Source: Candidatus Obscuribacterales bacterium
GTDB lineage: Bacteria > Cyanobacteriota > Vampirovibrionia > Obscuribacterales > Obscuribacteraceae
Reading direction: 5' to 3'
Length of the DNA: 44,527 bases
NCBI GenBank assembly: GCA_021732025.1
Contig: JAKFVU010000062.1
Location: forward strand, 1-44,527
A program made the translations under genes and the position numbers. A model generated the notes under the pieces. That model was given only the letters and a program-made list of their open reading frames with translations. It was not told the origin of the DNA and did not search any database. This document shows, one piece after another, positions 35,664 to 44,527 of this stretch (positions are counted from its first letter, which is position 1; each line of letters starts with the position of its first letter).

Positions 35664-36800
35664 ATGTCTAAGTCTGCACCGCAACCAGAGCTTGCTAAAG
35701 AACGCGCTAAAAACATGCTTGAACAGGGCTTAGCAGCGGCTCACAATGGCGATTTAAAGCAGGCACTAACTATCCTCGACAGCTCAATAAGTGAATATCC
35801 AATTCCTGATGCTTACTTTTCAAAAGTTGAGGTCTTAGTGGCACTTGGCAAATTTGATCAGGCCCTAGAAGAAATTATGATGCTAGAAGAAAAACTGCCA
35901 AAGCTTGATGGCGGGCCAGAATTCGAGCAGCGCCTTGAGCAGTTCAAAACTACACTAGATGCTATCGGCGAAGTCACCGAACAGTCGCTAACAACTTCTG
36001 ATTTTGATTTGGGTTCACTAGCTGAAGAAATAGCAGATATTACCCAAGAACTACTTGTCATAATTCCGCTGAACTACAAAAGCACTGACGAAATTTTAGA
36101 CCTTCTCACCAAAGTCGACTCGCTCAATTCAAGCAATGGTATCACTCTGATCAATAAAGAAAGTCAGGCCGTTATTTACGATGTAGACATCAAAGAGCGC
36201 GACAGTGACCTATCTGAAACTCTTCTTTCATGCGGTGTTGGTCGCCTGAGCAAAGACCACACTGAAGCAATTAAGGGCCATACCCATTTGCTTTATATCT
36301 CTGGGCCCAATGCTGAAGTTGAAAGCGCCGCAGAAGATCAAATTGAATTAGCCTCCGACATGCTCAAGACAGTTTCAATCTTGCTAGACGAGCTAAATGG
36401 CCAGTGTGTCTATATCGCCACAGCCGGGCTCACTCATACAGCAGAAGCTTGGGCTGAGTTGAGCGAAGAGCAAGGCTTAGCGGCTTATATAGAAGCTTAC
36501 GTGCAAAGAATCGGCGGAGAAGGACAAATCTTCTCATGCGGAATGCATGGCCTCGGACTACCCGACGTTTCTTTAGAACTTGATCTCAGCGACGAAGACG
36601 GAGCCACGCTATTAGCAGAGTTTCTTGAATATTGTTTAGTCAATGAATTGCCACCAAGCGACAAACCGTTTGAGTACAAATCTAATATTCGCAATCAAAC
36701 CTATGAAGCAACTTGTTATCAATCTGGCTACGAAGAGGACAGCTGGTTCTTCAATCAGAATGGCATGTGGGCGCTGACAGAGCTGGCCGCGACGCGATAG
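35664..36800 (+). CDS. TPR protein with DUF4261-like C-terminal domain
   Basis: 378 residues, cytoplasmic and acidic. Residues about 10-85 form two TPR-like helix pairs ([24 protein letters not shown], then [22 protein letters not shown]). Residues about 135-375 hold a mixed alpha/beta domain. Its blocks [22 protein letters not shown] and [17 protein letters not shown] suit DUF4261, a family often found near type VI or polymorphic-toxin immunity genes but also alone. The domain name is given with moderate confidence. ACGGAG precedes the ATG. It probably shares a transcript with the MFS gene. Confidence 0.7.
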   Translation: MSKSAPQPELAKERAKNMLEQGLAAAHNGDLKQALTILDSSISEYPIPDAYFSKVEVLVALGKFDQALEEIMMLEEKLPKLDGGPEFEQRLEQFKTTLDAIGEVTEQSLTTSDFDLGSLAEEIADITQELLVIIPLNYKSTDEILDLLTKVDSLNSSNGITLINKESQAVIYDVDIKERDSDLSETLLSCGVGRLSKDHTEAIKGHTHLLYISGPNAEVESAAEDQIELASDMLKTVSILLDELNGQCVYIATAGLTHTAEAWAELSEEQGLAAYIEAYVQRIGGEGQIFSCGMHGLGLPDVSLELDLSDEDGATLLAEFLEYCLVNELPPSDKPFEYKSNIRNQTYEATCYQSGYEEDSWFFNQNGMWALTELAATR

Positions 36801-36897
36801 AGCACCAGTTGCCAAGGCTAGAATTCCAAAGGTAGATAAACTAAGATTTTGGTTTGTAGCCAATTCATATCTTCGCTCATGCGAATGTGGGAGAAAA

Positions 36898-37104
36898 TTG
36901 AAAAACAGATATAAACCGCTATCTCTACTTCTTCTGTTGGCAGGCTTCTCCATTGCTAGCACAAGTAGAGCCTTTGCTGCTCCGCCGGGTTTCCTTGAAT
37001 CATTAGCCAATGAGAATGCTGTTCAGAGCGCTATCAATAATGCTAATGCGAAGTCAGCACCACCTCCGCCGCCGCCGCCACCACCAACGAATCCGCCAGG
37101 CTAG
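36898..37104 (+). CDS. Small secreted protein with polyproline tail
   Basis: 68 residues with TTG start. GGGAG (36889-36893) stands four bases before it. An overlapping ATG at 36884 is out of frame and gives only nine codons. A textbook signal peptide (KNRYKPLSLLLLLAGFSIA) ends near AFAA. About 28 mature helical residues follow (FLESLANENAVQSAINNANAK), then a run of nine prolines and NPPG. No family recognised. A terminator 60 bases downstream supports a real gene end. Confidence 0.6.
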   Translation: MKNRYKPLSLLLLLAGFSIASTSRAFAAPPGFLESLANENAVQSAINNANAKSAPPPPPPPPPTNPPG

Positions 37105-37162
37105 AACAGAAACTCTAATTTCTGGGCATCAGATATTTAGATGTTTAGGCGTTTAGATTTTT

Positions 37163-37200
37163 AAAAGGAAAGCAGCAACTCTTGCTCCTTTCCTTTTTTT
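37163..37200. terminator. Intrinsic terminator between convergent genes
   Basis: Stem AAAAGGAAAG/CTTTCCTTTT (37163-37172 with 37188-37197), one C/C mismatch, then an inner AGCAA/TTGCT stem with a CTC loop. A run of T follows to 37200 on the plus strand. The stop codon of the minus-strand hydrolase begins at 37201, so the hairpin serves both genes. Confidence 0.88.
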
Positions 37201-38086
37201 ATTTGTCAACAGAGGCGTTGATAAGAGCTACTTTCGCTTTAGTTGAGTGATAAGCCCTAGCCTGTTTTACCAATTCAGCAAACAAGACACCGTTGCGTTC
37301 GAAATCACGCTCGGGGTGCCACTGCACACCAACGATAAAACGATCGCCAGGTATCTCAACAGCCTCGGTTACGCCATCGTCTGTAGTGGCAGCGACTTTT
37401 AGATCTTTGCCCAACTTTGAGACACACTGATGGTGAGAAGTCGGTACAGCGAAAGCCATACTATTGCTTGAAACACCAGAATTGCCAGAATAAATGGCAG
37501 CTAATTTACTACCAGGGCTCAAAGTAACTACGTGACTGCCAGCAGCATTTCCTTGCCAGCCGTTCTTGCCTGAATGTGCAACTTTTGACTCAGGCTTTGC
37601 TGTGGGAATATCTTGAATCAACTCACCGCCTGAAGCAATATTCAAAACCTGCGAACCAGCACAAATACCAAGATAGGGCATTGGTGGCTGAGCAAGCACA
37701 GAACGCACCACTAGCATGTCGAACTGCGAACGAGCCGGTGCCATCACTGAAGTTTTTTCTTCAGTCTTCTGGCCATATGAAGGCGGTGGGTAATCATCTC
37801 CACCAATCATCAGCATGCCATCCAAACTAGGTAGCACCTGAGCCAATTCTGCAGCACTCATAGGCGGAACTACTAGAGCGATGCCACCGGCTTTGGCAAT
37901 GGCATCTAGATAGCGTGCCGAAATTGAATACTTGCTGCCTTCAGTATTCAAATCAAGGTTGATACCAATAACTGGCTTGCTTTCACTTGTCACATTCTGA
38001 CTCAGAGCTGGCGCAGCCAGGCATTGAGAAAAAATACAGGCGGCAGCCACCCAAGTCAAAGTCACAGGACTACGCAGTTTTTTCAT
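37199..38086 (-). CDS. Exported gamma-glutamyl-GABA-hydrolase-like protein (peptidase C26, class I GATase)
   Basis: 295 residues. Residues 1-30 are a signal peptide (basic start, core VTLTWVAAACIFSQCLAA, cleavage near ALSQ). The peptidase C26 fold follows: PVIGINLDL, the MLMIGGDDYPP oxyanion region, nucleophile Cys142 in LGICAGSQ, and His257/Glu259 in GVQWHPE, so the Cys-His-Glu triad is complete. PuuD-type enzymes cut gamma-glutamyl bonds, for example gamma-glutamyl-GABA in putrescine degradation, and are normally cytoplasmic. Export here points to an external gamma-glutamyl substrate instead. It lies 11 bases after asnS stops and is probably co-transcribed with it. Confidence 0.88.
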   Translation of the reverse strand: MKKLRSPVTLTWVAAACIFSQCLAAPALSQNVTSESKPVIGINLDLNTEGSKYSISARYLDAIAKAGGIALVVPPMSAAELAQVLPSLDGMLMIGGDDYPPPSYGQKTEEKTSVMAPARSQFDMLVVRSVLAQPPMPYLGICAGSQVLNIASGGELIQDIPTAKPESKVAHSGKNGWQGNAAGSHVVTLSPGSKLAAIYSGNSGVSSNSMAFAVPTSHHQCVSKLGKDLKVAATTDDGVTEAVEIPGDRFIVGVQWHPERDFERNGVLFAELVKQARAYHSTKAKVALINASVDK

Positions 38087-38097
38087 TGATTAAAACC

Positions 38098-39513
38098 TTA
38101 GAAGTCAGCAGTTTTGGGTGCACGTGGAAACGGAATAACATCACGGATGTTCGCCATACCAGTAACAAACTGGACTGTGCGCTCTAGACCAAGACCAAAA
38201 CCAGCGTGGGGAACAGTACCGAAGCGACGCAAATCGAGATACCACCAGTACTCTTCTGGATGCAGTCCGCTATCAAGCATGCGTTGTTCAAGAACATCTA
38301 AGCGCTCTTCTCGTTGACTGCCACCAATGATTTCGCCAACTTTCGGAACAAGCACATCCATAGCACGAACAGTCTTGTTGTCTTCGTTCATGCGCATATA
38401 AAATGCTTTGATGCCTTTTGGATAGTCAGAAACAATGACTGGTTTCTTGAATTTTTTCTCGGCCAAATAGCGCTCATGTTCTGACTGCAAGTCAATTCCC
38501 CATGAAACAGGAAACTCAAAACTCTCTCCGCTCTTAAGCAGAATATCGACGGCTTCTGTATAAGTAACCCGAGCGAAATCGCTGTTGACGATATGAGTGA
38601 GGGTTTCGATAGTGGTTTTATCGATACGCTCATTGAAGAACTTCATGTCGGTTCCGCAGTTGGTGAGCACATCGTTAAAGATAGTTTTGAGAAACTCTTC
38701 AGCGCAGTTCATATTGCCTTCTAAATCGCAGAATGCCATTTCAGGCTCGACCATCCAGAACTCAGATAAGTGTCTTGAAGTGTTGGAATTCTCAGCTCTA
38801 AAAGTTGGACCGAAGGTATAAATGTTGCTCAAGGCAGTGGCATAAATCTCGCCTTCAAGCTGACCGCTAACTGTCAGACTAGTAGGTTTGCCAAAGAAAT
38901 CTTGTTCAAAATCAACAGTGCCATCGTCTTTACGCGGCACTTGCTCAAGATCAAGAGTGGTCACTTTGAACATTTGTCCAGCGCCTTCACAGTCGCTGCC
39001 AGTGATAATCGGTGTGTGCACATAAACGAATTTACGGTCTTGGAAAAACTTGTGAATAGAAGTGCAAATTTCATTGCGCACGCGAGCCACTGCACCAAAA
39101 GTATTAGTACGTGGGCGCAAGTGAGCGATGGTGCGCAGAAACTCGTAAGAAGTGCCTTTCTTCTGCAAAGGATAAGTTGCAGGATCGGCAAATCCAAAGA
39201 CTTTTACCGATTCAGCTTTGATTTCGGTTGATTGTTCTTTGCCAGGTGATTCAACAACTTCGCCAATTATTTCAACGGAGCTGCCGATGCCTAACTTCAA
39301 AACATCGCTCTCATAGTTTTCTAGTTTGTTCTCAGCCAAAACTTGAACATTATCAAAAGTCGATCCATCATTGATAGCAAGAAACGAAAATCCACCTTTA
39401 GAGTCGCGTCGGGTCCGCACCCAGCCGCACAGCCTGACACGCTTTCCGATATTCTCTTTTTTAAGAGTCTCTAGAACTGGTGTGCGTGTGAAAGTGTCCA
39501 CAATAGCCGTCAT
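38098..39513 (-). CDS. asnS: Asparaginyl-tRNA synthetase
   Basis: 471 residues, as in bacterial AsnRS. An N-terminal OB fold (about 24-110, [22 protein letters not shown]) binds the anticodon. The class II catalytic core carries motif 2 ([15 protein letters not shown], 238-252) and motif 3 ([12 protein letters not shown] near the C-terminus). The PEMAFCDL block after motif 2 marks AsnRS rather than AspRS. It charges tRNA-Asn with asparagine, so the host need not rely solely on the GatCAB route for this tRNA. GGAG lies upstream. It lies 17 bases downstream of an O-methyltransferase gene and 11 bases upstream of the exported hydrolase. Confidence 0.96.
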   Translation of the reverse strand: MTAIVDTFTRTPVLETLKKENIGKRVRLCGWVRTRRDSKGGFSFLAINDGSTFDNVQVLAENKLENYESDVLKLGIGSSVEIIGEVVESPGKEQSTEIKAESVKVFGFADPATYPLQKKGTSYEFLRTIAHLRPRTNTFGAVARVRNEICTSIHKFFQDRKFVYVHTPIITGSDCEGAGQMFKVTTLDLEQVPRKDDGTVDFEQDFFGKPTSLTVSGQLEGEIYATALSNIYTFGPTFRAENSNTSRHLSEFWMVEPEMAFCDLEGNMNCAEEFLKTIFNDVLTNCGTDMKFFNERIDKTTIETLTHIVNSDFARVTYTEAVDILLKSGESFEFPVSWGIDLQSEHERYLAEKKFKKPVIVSDYPKGIKAFYMRMNEDNKTVRAMDVLVPKVGEIIGGSQREERLDVLEQRMLDSGLHPEEYWWYLDLRRFGTVPHAGFGLGLERTVQFVTGMANIRDVIPFPRAPKTADF

Positions 39514-39530
39514 TCTTCCGTTTCTCCTTT

Positions 39531-40172
39531 TTAGCGTTTACGCAGCATGAAGACACCGTCACGCAGTGTCAGCAAGACGCGATCAACGCGATCGTCTGTG
39601 GCAATAAAATCATTGAACTCGATAATTGCTTGGCCTGATTGGTCAGCTTTGCTAGGCTCTAAAACAGTGCCACTCCATAGAACGTTGTCTACAAGAATGA
39701 CTCCGCCGGCCTTGAGCTTAGGCAGAACTGCCTCATAGTAATTTCTATAATTGGGCTTGTCGGCATCAATAAAAACAAAATCAAACGGGCCAGACAGCTT
39801 GGCTAGCGATTCGAGGGCTGGACCCTGAAGCACTTCTATTTTTGAACCATGCTCGCTGCGCTCAAAATATCTCTTGGCAAAGGCAATACATTTTTCATCA
39901 ATCTCAAGTGTGGTTACTTTGCCGCCCTTAGGCAAGCCTTCTGCCATTGAAAGCGCCGAATAACCAGTAAACATACCGATTTCCAAGACTGACTTCGCTG
40001 CAGCAATCTGTACCATGAGCTTGAGAAATCTGCCCTCTAGTCGACCTGTCAACATTTGAGGATAGGCCATATTGTCGTGAGTATCGCGCACGAGTTCTGC
40101 TAGAAGTGCGCTAGTGGGCTCACTTTTAGACTCAGCGTAGTCATCAATTCCTGGTTTAGTTAGGGTCAACAT
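39531..40172 (-). CDS. SAM-dependent O-methyltransferase (CCoAOMT-like)
   Basis: 213 residues. It is a class I methyltransferase of the metal-dependent caffeoyl-CoA/catechol type: N-terminal [14 protein letters not shown] helix, motif [15 protein letters not shown] (64-77), [18 protein letters not shown] with the metal-binding Asp residues (136-138), and VDNVLW (161-166). These small bacterial enzymes methylate catechol-like hydroxyls with Mg2+. The physiological acceptor is usually unknown. It heads the operon OMT-asnS-hydrolase and diverges from sdaA. Confidence 0.93.
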   Translation of the reverse strand: MLTLTKPGIDDYAESKSEPTSALLAELVRDTHDNMAYPQMLTGRLEGRFLKLMVQIAAAKSVLEIGMFTGYSALSMAEGLPKGGKVTTLEIDEKCIAFAKRYFERSEHGSKIEVLQGPALESLAKLSGPFDFVFIDADKPNYRNYYEAVLPKLKAGGVILVDNVLWSGTVLEPSKADQSGQAIIEFNDFIATDDRVDRVLLTLRDGVFMLRKR

Positions 40173-40199
40173 AAAGCTCTCGTTTTAAGAATTTTAGCC

Positions 40200-40229
40200 T
40201 TGATATATAGCACATGATGGACCGATAAA
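40200..40229 (+). promoter_or_regulatory. Candidate promoter for sdaA
   Basis: TTGATA (40200-40205), 18-base spacer, GATAAA (40224-40229), 43 bases before the sdaA ATG in the 100-base divergent gap. Matches are partial. Confidence 0.35.
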
Positions 40230-40272
40230 AGGTTGTAGAATCGGCTTTCATACTAACATTTGAGTGTAAGCA

Positions 40273-41697
40273 ATGAATCCTGTCCGCGCCGATCACATTA
40301 GCCCCCTTGATATGTTCAAGATTGGTGTTGGCCCTTCCAGCTCCCACACAGTTGGGCCCATGGTTGCGGCCCTAGAGTTTCGTAAGATTGTCGCCGAATT
40401 GCTGGCTAAGTTACCAGCGAAAAGTGCTCATCAATTCACGATTAAAGTTGAACTTTACGGCAGTCTTTCAGCTACCGGTTCTGGTCACCAAACCGATGGC
40501 GCCGTTTGTGGTGGCCTCTATGGCTACAGCCCAAAAGAATCAATGCCAGATGAAATCTGGTCAGCCACTGAGAAACTGAAAAAAAATCCAAGTTTGCCTT
40601 TTGCTGAACTTGGCGACAAAATTACAGTACAGTTTCATCCTGAACAAGATTTAGTTTGGGCCGCCTGGACAATGGACGGCAAGGCACTGCCTCATCCAAA
40701 CACGATGCGCTTTTTATTGAAAGAAGGCGAGAAAACTGTCAGCGAGTTAATCATACTTTCTGTCGGCGGCGGCTTTGTCGAACCAGTTGACCCGATCACC
40801 TGGGAGCGCAAACCCGCTGGCTCTAACACTACAATTTATGACTTGCCCTATCCCTATAATTCAGCACAAGAATTTGTTGATCAATGCAATAAGAGCAAGT
40901 TACCTCCGTGGCAGATTGTCATCGAAAACCAGGCAGTACGCGGCCTTACAGAAGAAAAGCTCAGAGAAGAGTTGAGCAAAATTCTGGCTGTTTTCGATTC
41001 TTGTGTAGAACGCGGCCTCTCTACCGAAGGAATATTACCGGGCGGCCTTAATGTGAAACGCAGAGCCAAAGCCCTGAACGAGCAAATGCTAGCCGGAACA
41101 AAAGTAACGGTATACTCTTCACCAGCCGGTCTGAAGCCATCGGTTTATGCCATTGCCGTAAATGAAGAAAACGCCGCCGGCGGGCGAGTAGTGACAGCAC
41201 CGACAAACGGCTCGTCAGGCCTAATTCCAGCTGTTTTCAGAACGCTACAAGAGTCGCACAACCTGAGCCATGAGACTTTGCAAAACGGTCTGATTGTCGC
41301 CTCTGTCGTCGGTGCGTTAGTCAAAGTTCATGCCTCTATATCTGGTGCCGAAGTTGGCTGTCAGGGTGAAGTGGGCACATCTTGTGCCATGGCTGCAGCT
41401 GGGGCCGTGGCAATGTTAGGCGGCTGCGCTGACCAAATTGAACAAGCCGCTGAAATTGGCATTGAGCATCATCTAGGAATGACTTGCGATCCAATCAAAG
41501 GTCTGGTTCAAGTGCCCTGCATCGAGCGTAATGCCATGGGTGCGGTCAAAGCACTCAATGCGGCCGAGTTGGCCCTTGCCTGTGATGGTAGCCACCTCAT
41601 TACTCTCGACCGCGCTCTCGAAGTGATGAAACAGACCGGCTTAGACATGAACCAGAAATACAAAGAAACCGCCACCGGTGGCCTTGCTTTGGGCTAG
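40273..41697 (+). CDS. sdaA: L-serine ammonia-lyase, iron-sulfur dependent, single chain
   Basis: 474 residues, the length of the single-chain bacterial enzyme with fused beta and alpha domains. The N-terminal [10 protein letters not shown] (20-29) and the later [13 protein letters not shown] are family signatures. Cys363, Cys405 and Cys416 have the spacing of the cysteines that hold the 4Fe-4S cluster (GCQGEVG, MTCDPI, VPCIER). It deaminates L-serine to pyruvate and ammonia in the cytoplasm and is oxygen-sensitive. With GdhA it supports an amino-acid-consuming metabolism. The ribosome-binding site is weak. Confidence 0.95.
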   Translation: MNPVRADHISPLDMFKIGVGPSSSHTVGPMVAALEFRKIVAELLAKLPAKSAHQFTIKVELYGSLSATGSGHQTDGAVCGGLYGYSPKESMPDEIWSATEKLKKNPSLPFAELGDKITVQFHPEQDLVWAAWTMDGKALPHPNTMRFLLKEGEKTVSELIILSVGGGFVEPVDPITWERKPAGSNTTIYDLPYPYNSAQEFVDQCNKSKLPPWQIVIENQAVRGLTEEKLREELSKILAVFDSCVERGLSTEGILPGGLNVKRRAKALNEQMLAGTKVTVYSSPAGLKPSVYAIAVNEENAAGGRVVTAPTNGSSGLIPAVFRTLQESHNLSHETLQNGLIVASVVGALVKVHASISGAEVGCQGEVGTSCAMAAAGAVAMLGGCADQIEQAAEIGIEHHLGMTCDPIKGLVQVPCIERNAMGAVKALNAAELALACDGSHLITLDRALEVMKQTGLDMNQKYKETATGGLALG

Positions 41698-41715
41698 GCA
41701 ACACGTAGTTGTTGC
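41698..41715 (+). terminator. Weak hairpin after sdaA
   Basis: GCAACA/TGTTGC 6-bp stem with a 6-base loop begins one base after the stop codon and is followed by GTTGTCTTCT. The tail is only moderately T-rich. The rest of the gap to 41906 holds a possible promoter (TTGACA 41766-41771, N17, TAGTCT 41789-41794) and a small CATGC/GCATG hairpin at 41868-41880. Confidence 0.3.
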
Positions 41716-41906
41716 GTTGTCTTCTGACCACAAAGATTAACTCTAAATGGAAGATTAAAAACCTCTTGACATTCCCCAGGATTAGGCATAGTCTGGCATA
41801 GCCGAGGATTATGTCTAAAAGTGCAAACCGCTAGATTTATCCGCTCTATTTAGAGTCAACGGCCCCACATGCTTCGCATGCCTTTCTTTTTCCAGGAATC
41901 CCAGAC

Positions 41907-42698
41907 ATGAACCCAGAATTACCACACAACCAATATTGCGATGACCCCGCTCTTGAACTTAGCTTTCAAGAAGTGGAACTCGGCTCCAAAATTGAAGGGG
42001 AGCTGCGTACAACTTTTCACGTCTACAAAAGCGATAGACAAATCGGCTATTACCTCGAAAAGGTCTACACCAGCGACGACAAGCTCGTAAAAATGGTGAA
42101 GCGCTCTGCCGATGGCCGCTCAGAAACGCGATTTGATCCAATTACTGGCGACATCGATAGCATTTTTGAATCGTACACACTGCCAGATGGAAACATACTA
42201 ACCAAAGACAAGCGCTATTTGAGCGAGGATCAGGCCATCGAGTCGGTGCTCGTGATGAACCCAAAAGGCATTCTTGTACGCACAGTGGTGCGCGAGACTC
42301 AAGGGCAAGTCAATTCATTTCAGGGCCAAACAGAATTTGGACCTGATGGCAAAGCACTTTTTTCAGTCAATCATTGGTTTGATGCAAAAAGCGGCAAGAT
42401 GAACCACCGCGAGCAAATTCAGTGGCTCTCCGACGGCCAGCGCGGCGTGACCGAACACTTCCACTTTTCAGATGATGGGGCATTGCTAAAGTATTTCAAG
42501 CGCCTCTATCATCCATCAACCGATCGATACCTTGAAGAAACTCATATCTACGACGCCATAACTCAATTGATGCTGCGCAAAGAAACAAAGACGAGCGGCC
42601 GACTAGAAGTGCAAATGTCTGTTGAAGTAATCACCTACGATAAAGCAGGCAACGCCATCAAAAAACAGAGCAATATTCTAGATAAGGCCGCCCTCTAA
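41907..42698 (+). CDS. Hypothetical beta-rich protein
   Basis: 263 residues with no signal peptide or membrane helix. The sequence is a series of short beta strands with repeated 'xxDG(K/N)xL/I' turns: SADGRSETRFDPITGDI, LPDGNILTKDKRYL, FGPDGKALFSVNHWFDAKSGK and FSDDGALLKYFKRLY. Such strand-turn repeats, about 22 residues each, recall MORN/YwqK-like or RHS-like sheets. No catalytic motif or cysteine pattern (a single Cys near the start). It has a 209-base upstream region and appears monocistronic. The function is unknown. Confidence 0.75.
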   Translation: MNPELPHNQYCDDPALELSFQEVELGSKIEGELRTTFHVYKSDRQIGYYLEKVYTSDDKLVKMVKRSADGRSETRFDPITGDIDSIFESYTLPDGNILTKDKRYLSEDQAIESVLVMNPKGILVRTVVRETQGQVNSFQGQTEFGPDGKALFSVNHWFDAKSGKMNHREQIQWLSDGQRGVTEHFHFSDDGALLKYFKRLYHPSTDRYLEETHIYDAITQLMLRKETKTSGRLEVQMSVEVITYDKAGNAIKKQSNILDKAAL

Positions 42699-42749
42699 GG
42701 CTTCCGAAGCTTATTGAAGGCTTCGAACCGTCTTTATCTGTATGCGAGA

Positions 42750-44258
42750 TTATTGATTGGTCTCGTTAGCTGTTTTCTGCTCTTCTTTGAGCAGGGATGC
42801 AACTTTGCTTCTCAATAATTCTAGTTCTGAGCCAGCAACGATGTTAGCACCGACTTTTTCAGGGCTGCTAGATTGAGGCAGGGTGCGCAAAATTGCTTCA
42901 ATACGATCGCGCTCAGCAGAAGCTTCGCCTTGAGCGTTCTTCAATCTGGCAATCATTTTGTTTAGTTCTTCTACGCGAGCAGCAACATCAACTGGCTTCC
43001 ACGAGTAATCAGCAATCATCATGTCGAGCTTGCCTTGGCCTTCTTTCAGCATGGCCAAGCGTTCAACTTTGTTCTCAGTGCGCAAAGCCTGAGATACCAG
43101 ATTGAGAATCGCGACTACGTCAGCTTCAGCAATGCGGTGAGTGAAGAAGGCGAGATCAGCGCGGCGCACAATAGTGAGAATCTGTTCGCGACTTTGATCG
43201 GTATCGCCGTCTTTGCGCAACAAGCGTGCCAGCCAGTCTTGCAAGAATCTGATATCACTAGCCATAAAGCGCACTTCTTCAAAGCGCAATTCTTTCTCGA
43301 AAGGATCAACACCAGGATTAGGACCAGGATAGCTCTTGTTAATAGCTTTGACTAGCTCAAGCTCTTGCTGCAAGCGGGTTGCGTCAGTATGGCCAAGATT
43401 GCCATTCTTGATACCACCATCAATTAAGCGCTGCACTTCTGAAATTGCATAATCTAGTTCTTCTTGGCTAGGCTGAATTCTGCCTGCTTCATAGTGAGTG
43501 GCCATCAGCCTCTTCTGTAAGTGGGCTCTAACTTCAGGAGTGGTTACCTTGCTGTGAGCACGATCTTTCAATGCTGAATAAAGTTCATTCTTGGCACGGA
43601 GCAACAGCTCTGGCTCGACAATATAGCTCTTATAAGTGTTGAGTTGACGAGCGCAAACTGCATTGCGAGCCATGTACAAATCACTGCGCAAAATCAAATC
43701 ATCGATACTCTCATTGCTCAAGCCCTGGCGCACAAGAGCGCGCGTAAGCCGTTCTTGAACGCTAGAAAGATCGATAGCAAGGACGTTGAATTGCCAAAAA
43801 TCGAGACGATGTCCGTTGGCAGTGAATTGCTTCTGCAGACGTTTCATACCGTCAATACGGTCGCGGTAGAACTTAGCATCAGCCACAGTAAGGGTTTTGT
43901 CTTTGACGAGCTTATCGATATCGAGTGAAAACTGTTTGATCAAATGATCGATGCTGAGGTGATTTGATTTAACTTCTTGAGCTCTGGCTTCCATCTGTGC
44001 CCAAGTGCTCTCAATTGCTTCGAGGCTGTTAGCATCTGTCAGGCTGTCGTGCATCTTCTTAGTTTCTTCAGCAGTTAAACGACCAGCAGCTCTGGCGTTT
44101 TTCAATTCTGATTTGGCAGCAGAACGCACTTCTTCAATGTTGATCGGAGTATAAACGCCAGCGTTAGGCAGAGCAAAACACTGACTGCAAGCCATGCTTA
44201 ACGAGGCAAGACCGAGAGAAAGAGAAATTGCTAGGCGACCAAAGTTTGCACCACTCAT
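42750..44258 (-). CDS. Secreted protein of repeated helical hairpins
   Basis: 502 residues. A signal peptide (core LAISLSLGLASLSMA) ends near CFALP. The mature chain is nearly all helical and charged. A recurring unit of two helices joined by a turn of the form (K/G)-x-(L/I)-(T/S)-x-x-(E/D)-(A/T) appears several times: GRLTAEETKKMHDSL, KTLTVADAKFYRDRI, SKVTTPEVRAHLQKRL and GNLGHTDATRLQQEL. The same unit occurs in the 112-residue secreted protein at 8073-8411. No enzymatic motif. AAGGAG lies before the ATG and a good promoter candidate is 41 bases upstream. Probably a periplasmic or outer-surface structural protein. Confidence 0.8.
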   Translation of the reverse strand: MSGANFGRLAISLSLGLASLSMACSQCFALPNAGVYTPINIEEVRSAAKSELKNARAAGRLTAEETKKMHDSLTDANSLEAIESTWAQMEARAQEVKSNHLSIDHLIKQFSLDIDKLVKDKTLTVADAKFYRDRIDGMKRLQKQFTANGHRLDFWQFNVLAIDLSSVQERLTRALVRQGLSNESIDDLILRSDLYMARNAVCARQLNTYKSYIVEPELLLRAKNELYSALKDRAHSKVTTPEVRAHLQKRLMATHYEAGRIQPSQEELDYAISEVQRLIDGGIKNGNLGHTDATRLQQELELVKAINKSYPGPNPGVDPFEKELRFEEVRFMASDIRFLQDWLARLLRKDGDTDQSREQILTIVRRADLAFFTHRIAEADVVAILNLVSQALRTENKVERLAMLKEGQGKLDMMIADYSWKPVDVAARVEELNKMIARLKNAQGEASAERDRIEAILRTLPQSSSPEKVGANIVAGSELELLRSKVASLLKEEQKTANETNQ

Positions 44259-44298
44259 AAACGCTCCTTAACTGCTAACTACTGCCGGGATCCCAAAG

Positions 44299-44327
44299 CA
44301 TATAAAGATTACGCCAATTCAATACAA
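44299..44327 (-). promoter_or_regulatory. Candidate sigma-70-type promoter for the helical-hairpin protein
   Basis: Minus strand: TTGTAT (44327-44322), 17-base spacer, TATATG (44304-44299), placed 41 bases before the start codon. Confidence 0.45.
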
Positions 44328-44366
44328 AATTCTCTCCTTGGAAGCCGCCAAAATGGCTAAACAAAA

Positions 44367-44388
44367 AGGGAGCCATTACTGACTCCCT
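44367..44388. terminator. Bidirectional hairpin terminator near window end
   Basis: AGGGAG/CTCCCT stem with a 10-base loop. The minus strand continues TTTTGTTT and the plus strand AATTTGATTTTTTTT, so it can work both ways. It insulates the gene ending at 42750 from whatever lies to the right. Confidence 0.65.
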
Positions 44389-44516
44389 AATTTGATTTTT
44401 TTTGCTGATTCAACTTGCTTGTGCAGGTTGAACCCTGATAACTGAATAGCCTTAAGAAAAGACGCCTTGTCGTCTCCGCTTAAGAAGTATTTGAGTAGAA
44501 CTGGTGTTCCGACTTC
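44376..44516 (-). pseudogene. Possible 3' remnant of a coding frame
   Basis: A 46-codon minus-strand frame, ending in TAA inside the terminator loop, reads like ordinary protein (for example VLLKYFLSGDDKASFLKAI). It has no start codon and is preceded in frame by TAA at the window edge. It may be a decayed gene end or chance. Confidence 0.25.
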
Positions 44517-44521
44517 TTAAG
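44451..44521. repeat. Cluster of CTTAAG palindromes and hairpins
   Basis: CTTAAG occurs at 44451-44456, 44479-44484 and 44516-44521. The last two belong to a perfect 10-bp inverted repeat, CTTAAGAAGT (44479-44488) with ACTTCTTAAG (44512-44521), enclosing a small GAAC-TGGT-GTTC hairpin. AGACG/CGTCT forms another hairpin between the first two copies. Confidence 0.7.
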
Positions 44522-44527
44522 TTTCAT

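Noticed and set aside
35664..36800. Type VI secretion or polymorphic toxin immunity locus because of the DUF4261-like domain
   Set aside because: No effector, VgrG, PAAR or toxin gene is adjacent.
42705..42725. CGAAGC/GCTTCG hairpin between the two convergent genes at 42.7 kb
   Set aside because: Short stem, 9-base loop and no T-run; too weak to call as a terminator.

Overview
The window looks like chromosomal DNA of a Gram-negative-type bacterium. Many products carry signal peptides, there is a probable outer-membrane beta-barrel (DUF2490), and there is a Spy/CpxP-like periplasmic protein. Three features suggest a deep-branching, signalling-rich lineage. These are two Hanks-type Ser/Thr kinases (one fused to cyclase and AAA modules), an exported TPR-caspase, and a homologue of a membrane protein family I know mainly from cyanobacteria and plastids. 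A non-photosynthetic relative of cyanobacteria (Obscuribacterales/'Melainabacteria'-like) is my best guess. It is an inference from gene content only, with no rRNA or other marker seen. There are no tRNA or rRNA genes, CRISPR arrays, insertion sequences or phage genes.

Layout. 1-5.9 kb (+): the 3' part of a very large Pro/Ala/Glu-rich coiled-coil protein, a protein with ADP-ribosyltransferase-like motifs, and a secreted Gly/Asn-rich repeat protein. 6-8 kb (+): mmsA and a small four-helix membrane protein, closed by a strong terminator. 8-9.5 kb (-): a small secreted helical protein and a fatty-acid desaturase. 9.8-18.4 kb (+): an exported patatin, a P-loop kinase-like protein, then a tight run of glutamate dehydrogenase, OPT transporter, cyanobacterial/plastid-type membrane protein, MOSC protein, DUF2490 barrel and RraA-like protein. 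18.4-22.75 kb (-): a 1451-residue zinc-finger/kinase/cyclase/AAA regulator. 23-24.2 kb: two hypothetical proteins. 24.3-28.4 kb (-): a 1092-residue protein with the architecture of plant methionine S-methyltransferase, overlapping a downstream SDR. 28.5-34.1 kb (-): exported caspase, membrane Ser/Thr kinase, exported helical protein and Met/His-rich Spy-like protein in one co-directional block. 34.3-37.1 kb (+): MFS transporter, TPR/DUF4261-like protein and a small secreted Pro-tailed peptide. 37.2-40.2 kb (-): exported class-I glutamine-amidotransferase-like hydrolase, asnS and an O-methyltransferase. 40.3-42.7 kb (+): L-serine dehydratase and a hypothetical protein. 42.75-44.26 kb (-): a secreted helical-repeat protein, then a structured region at the window edge.

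How the genes may work together. Peptide and amino-acid use is a recurring theme (OPT transporter, GdhA, SdaA, PuuD-like hydrolase, MmsA). Two loci stand out. One is the plant-type methionine S-methyltransferase with its overlapping SDR, which predicts S-methylmethionine production. The other is the Spy-like / helical / kinase / caspase block, which looks like an envelope-to-cytoplasm signalling and proteolysis module that I do not recognise as a described system.
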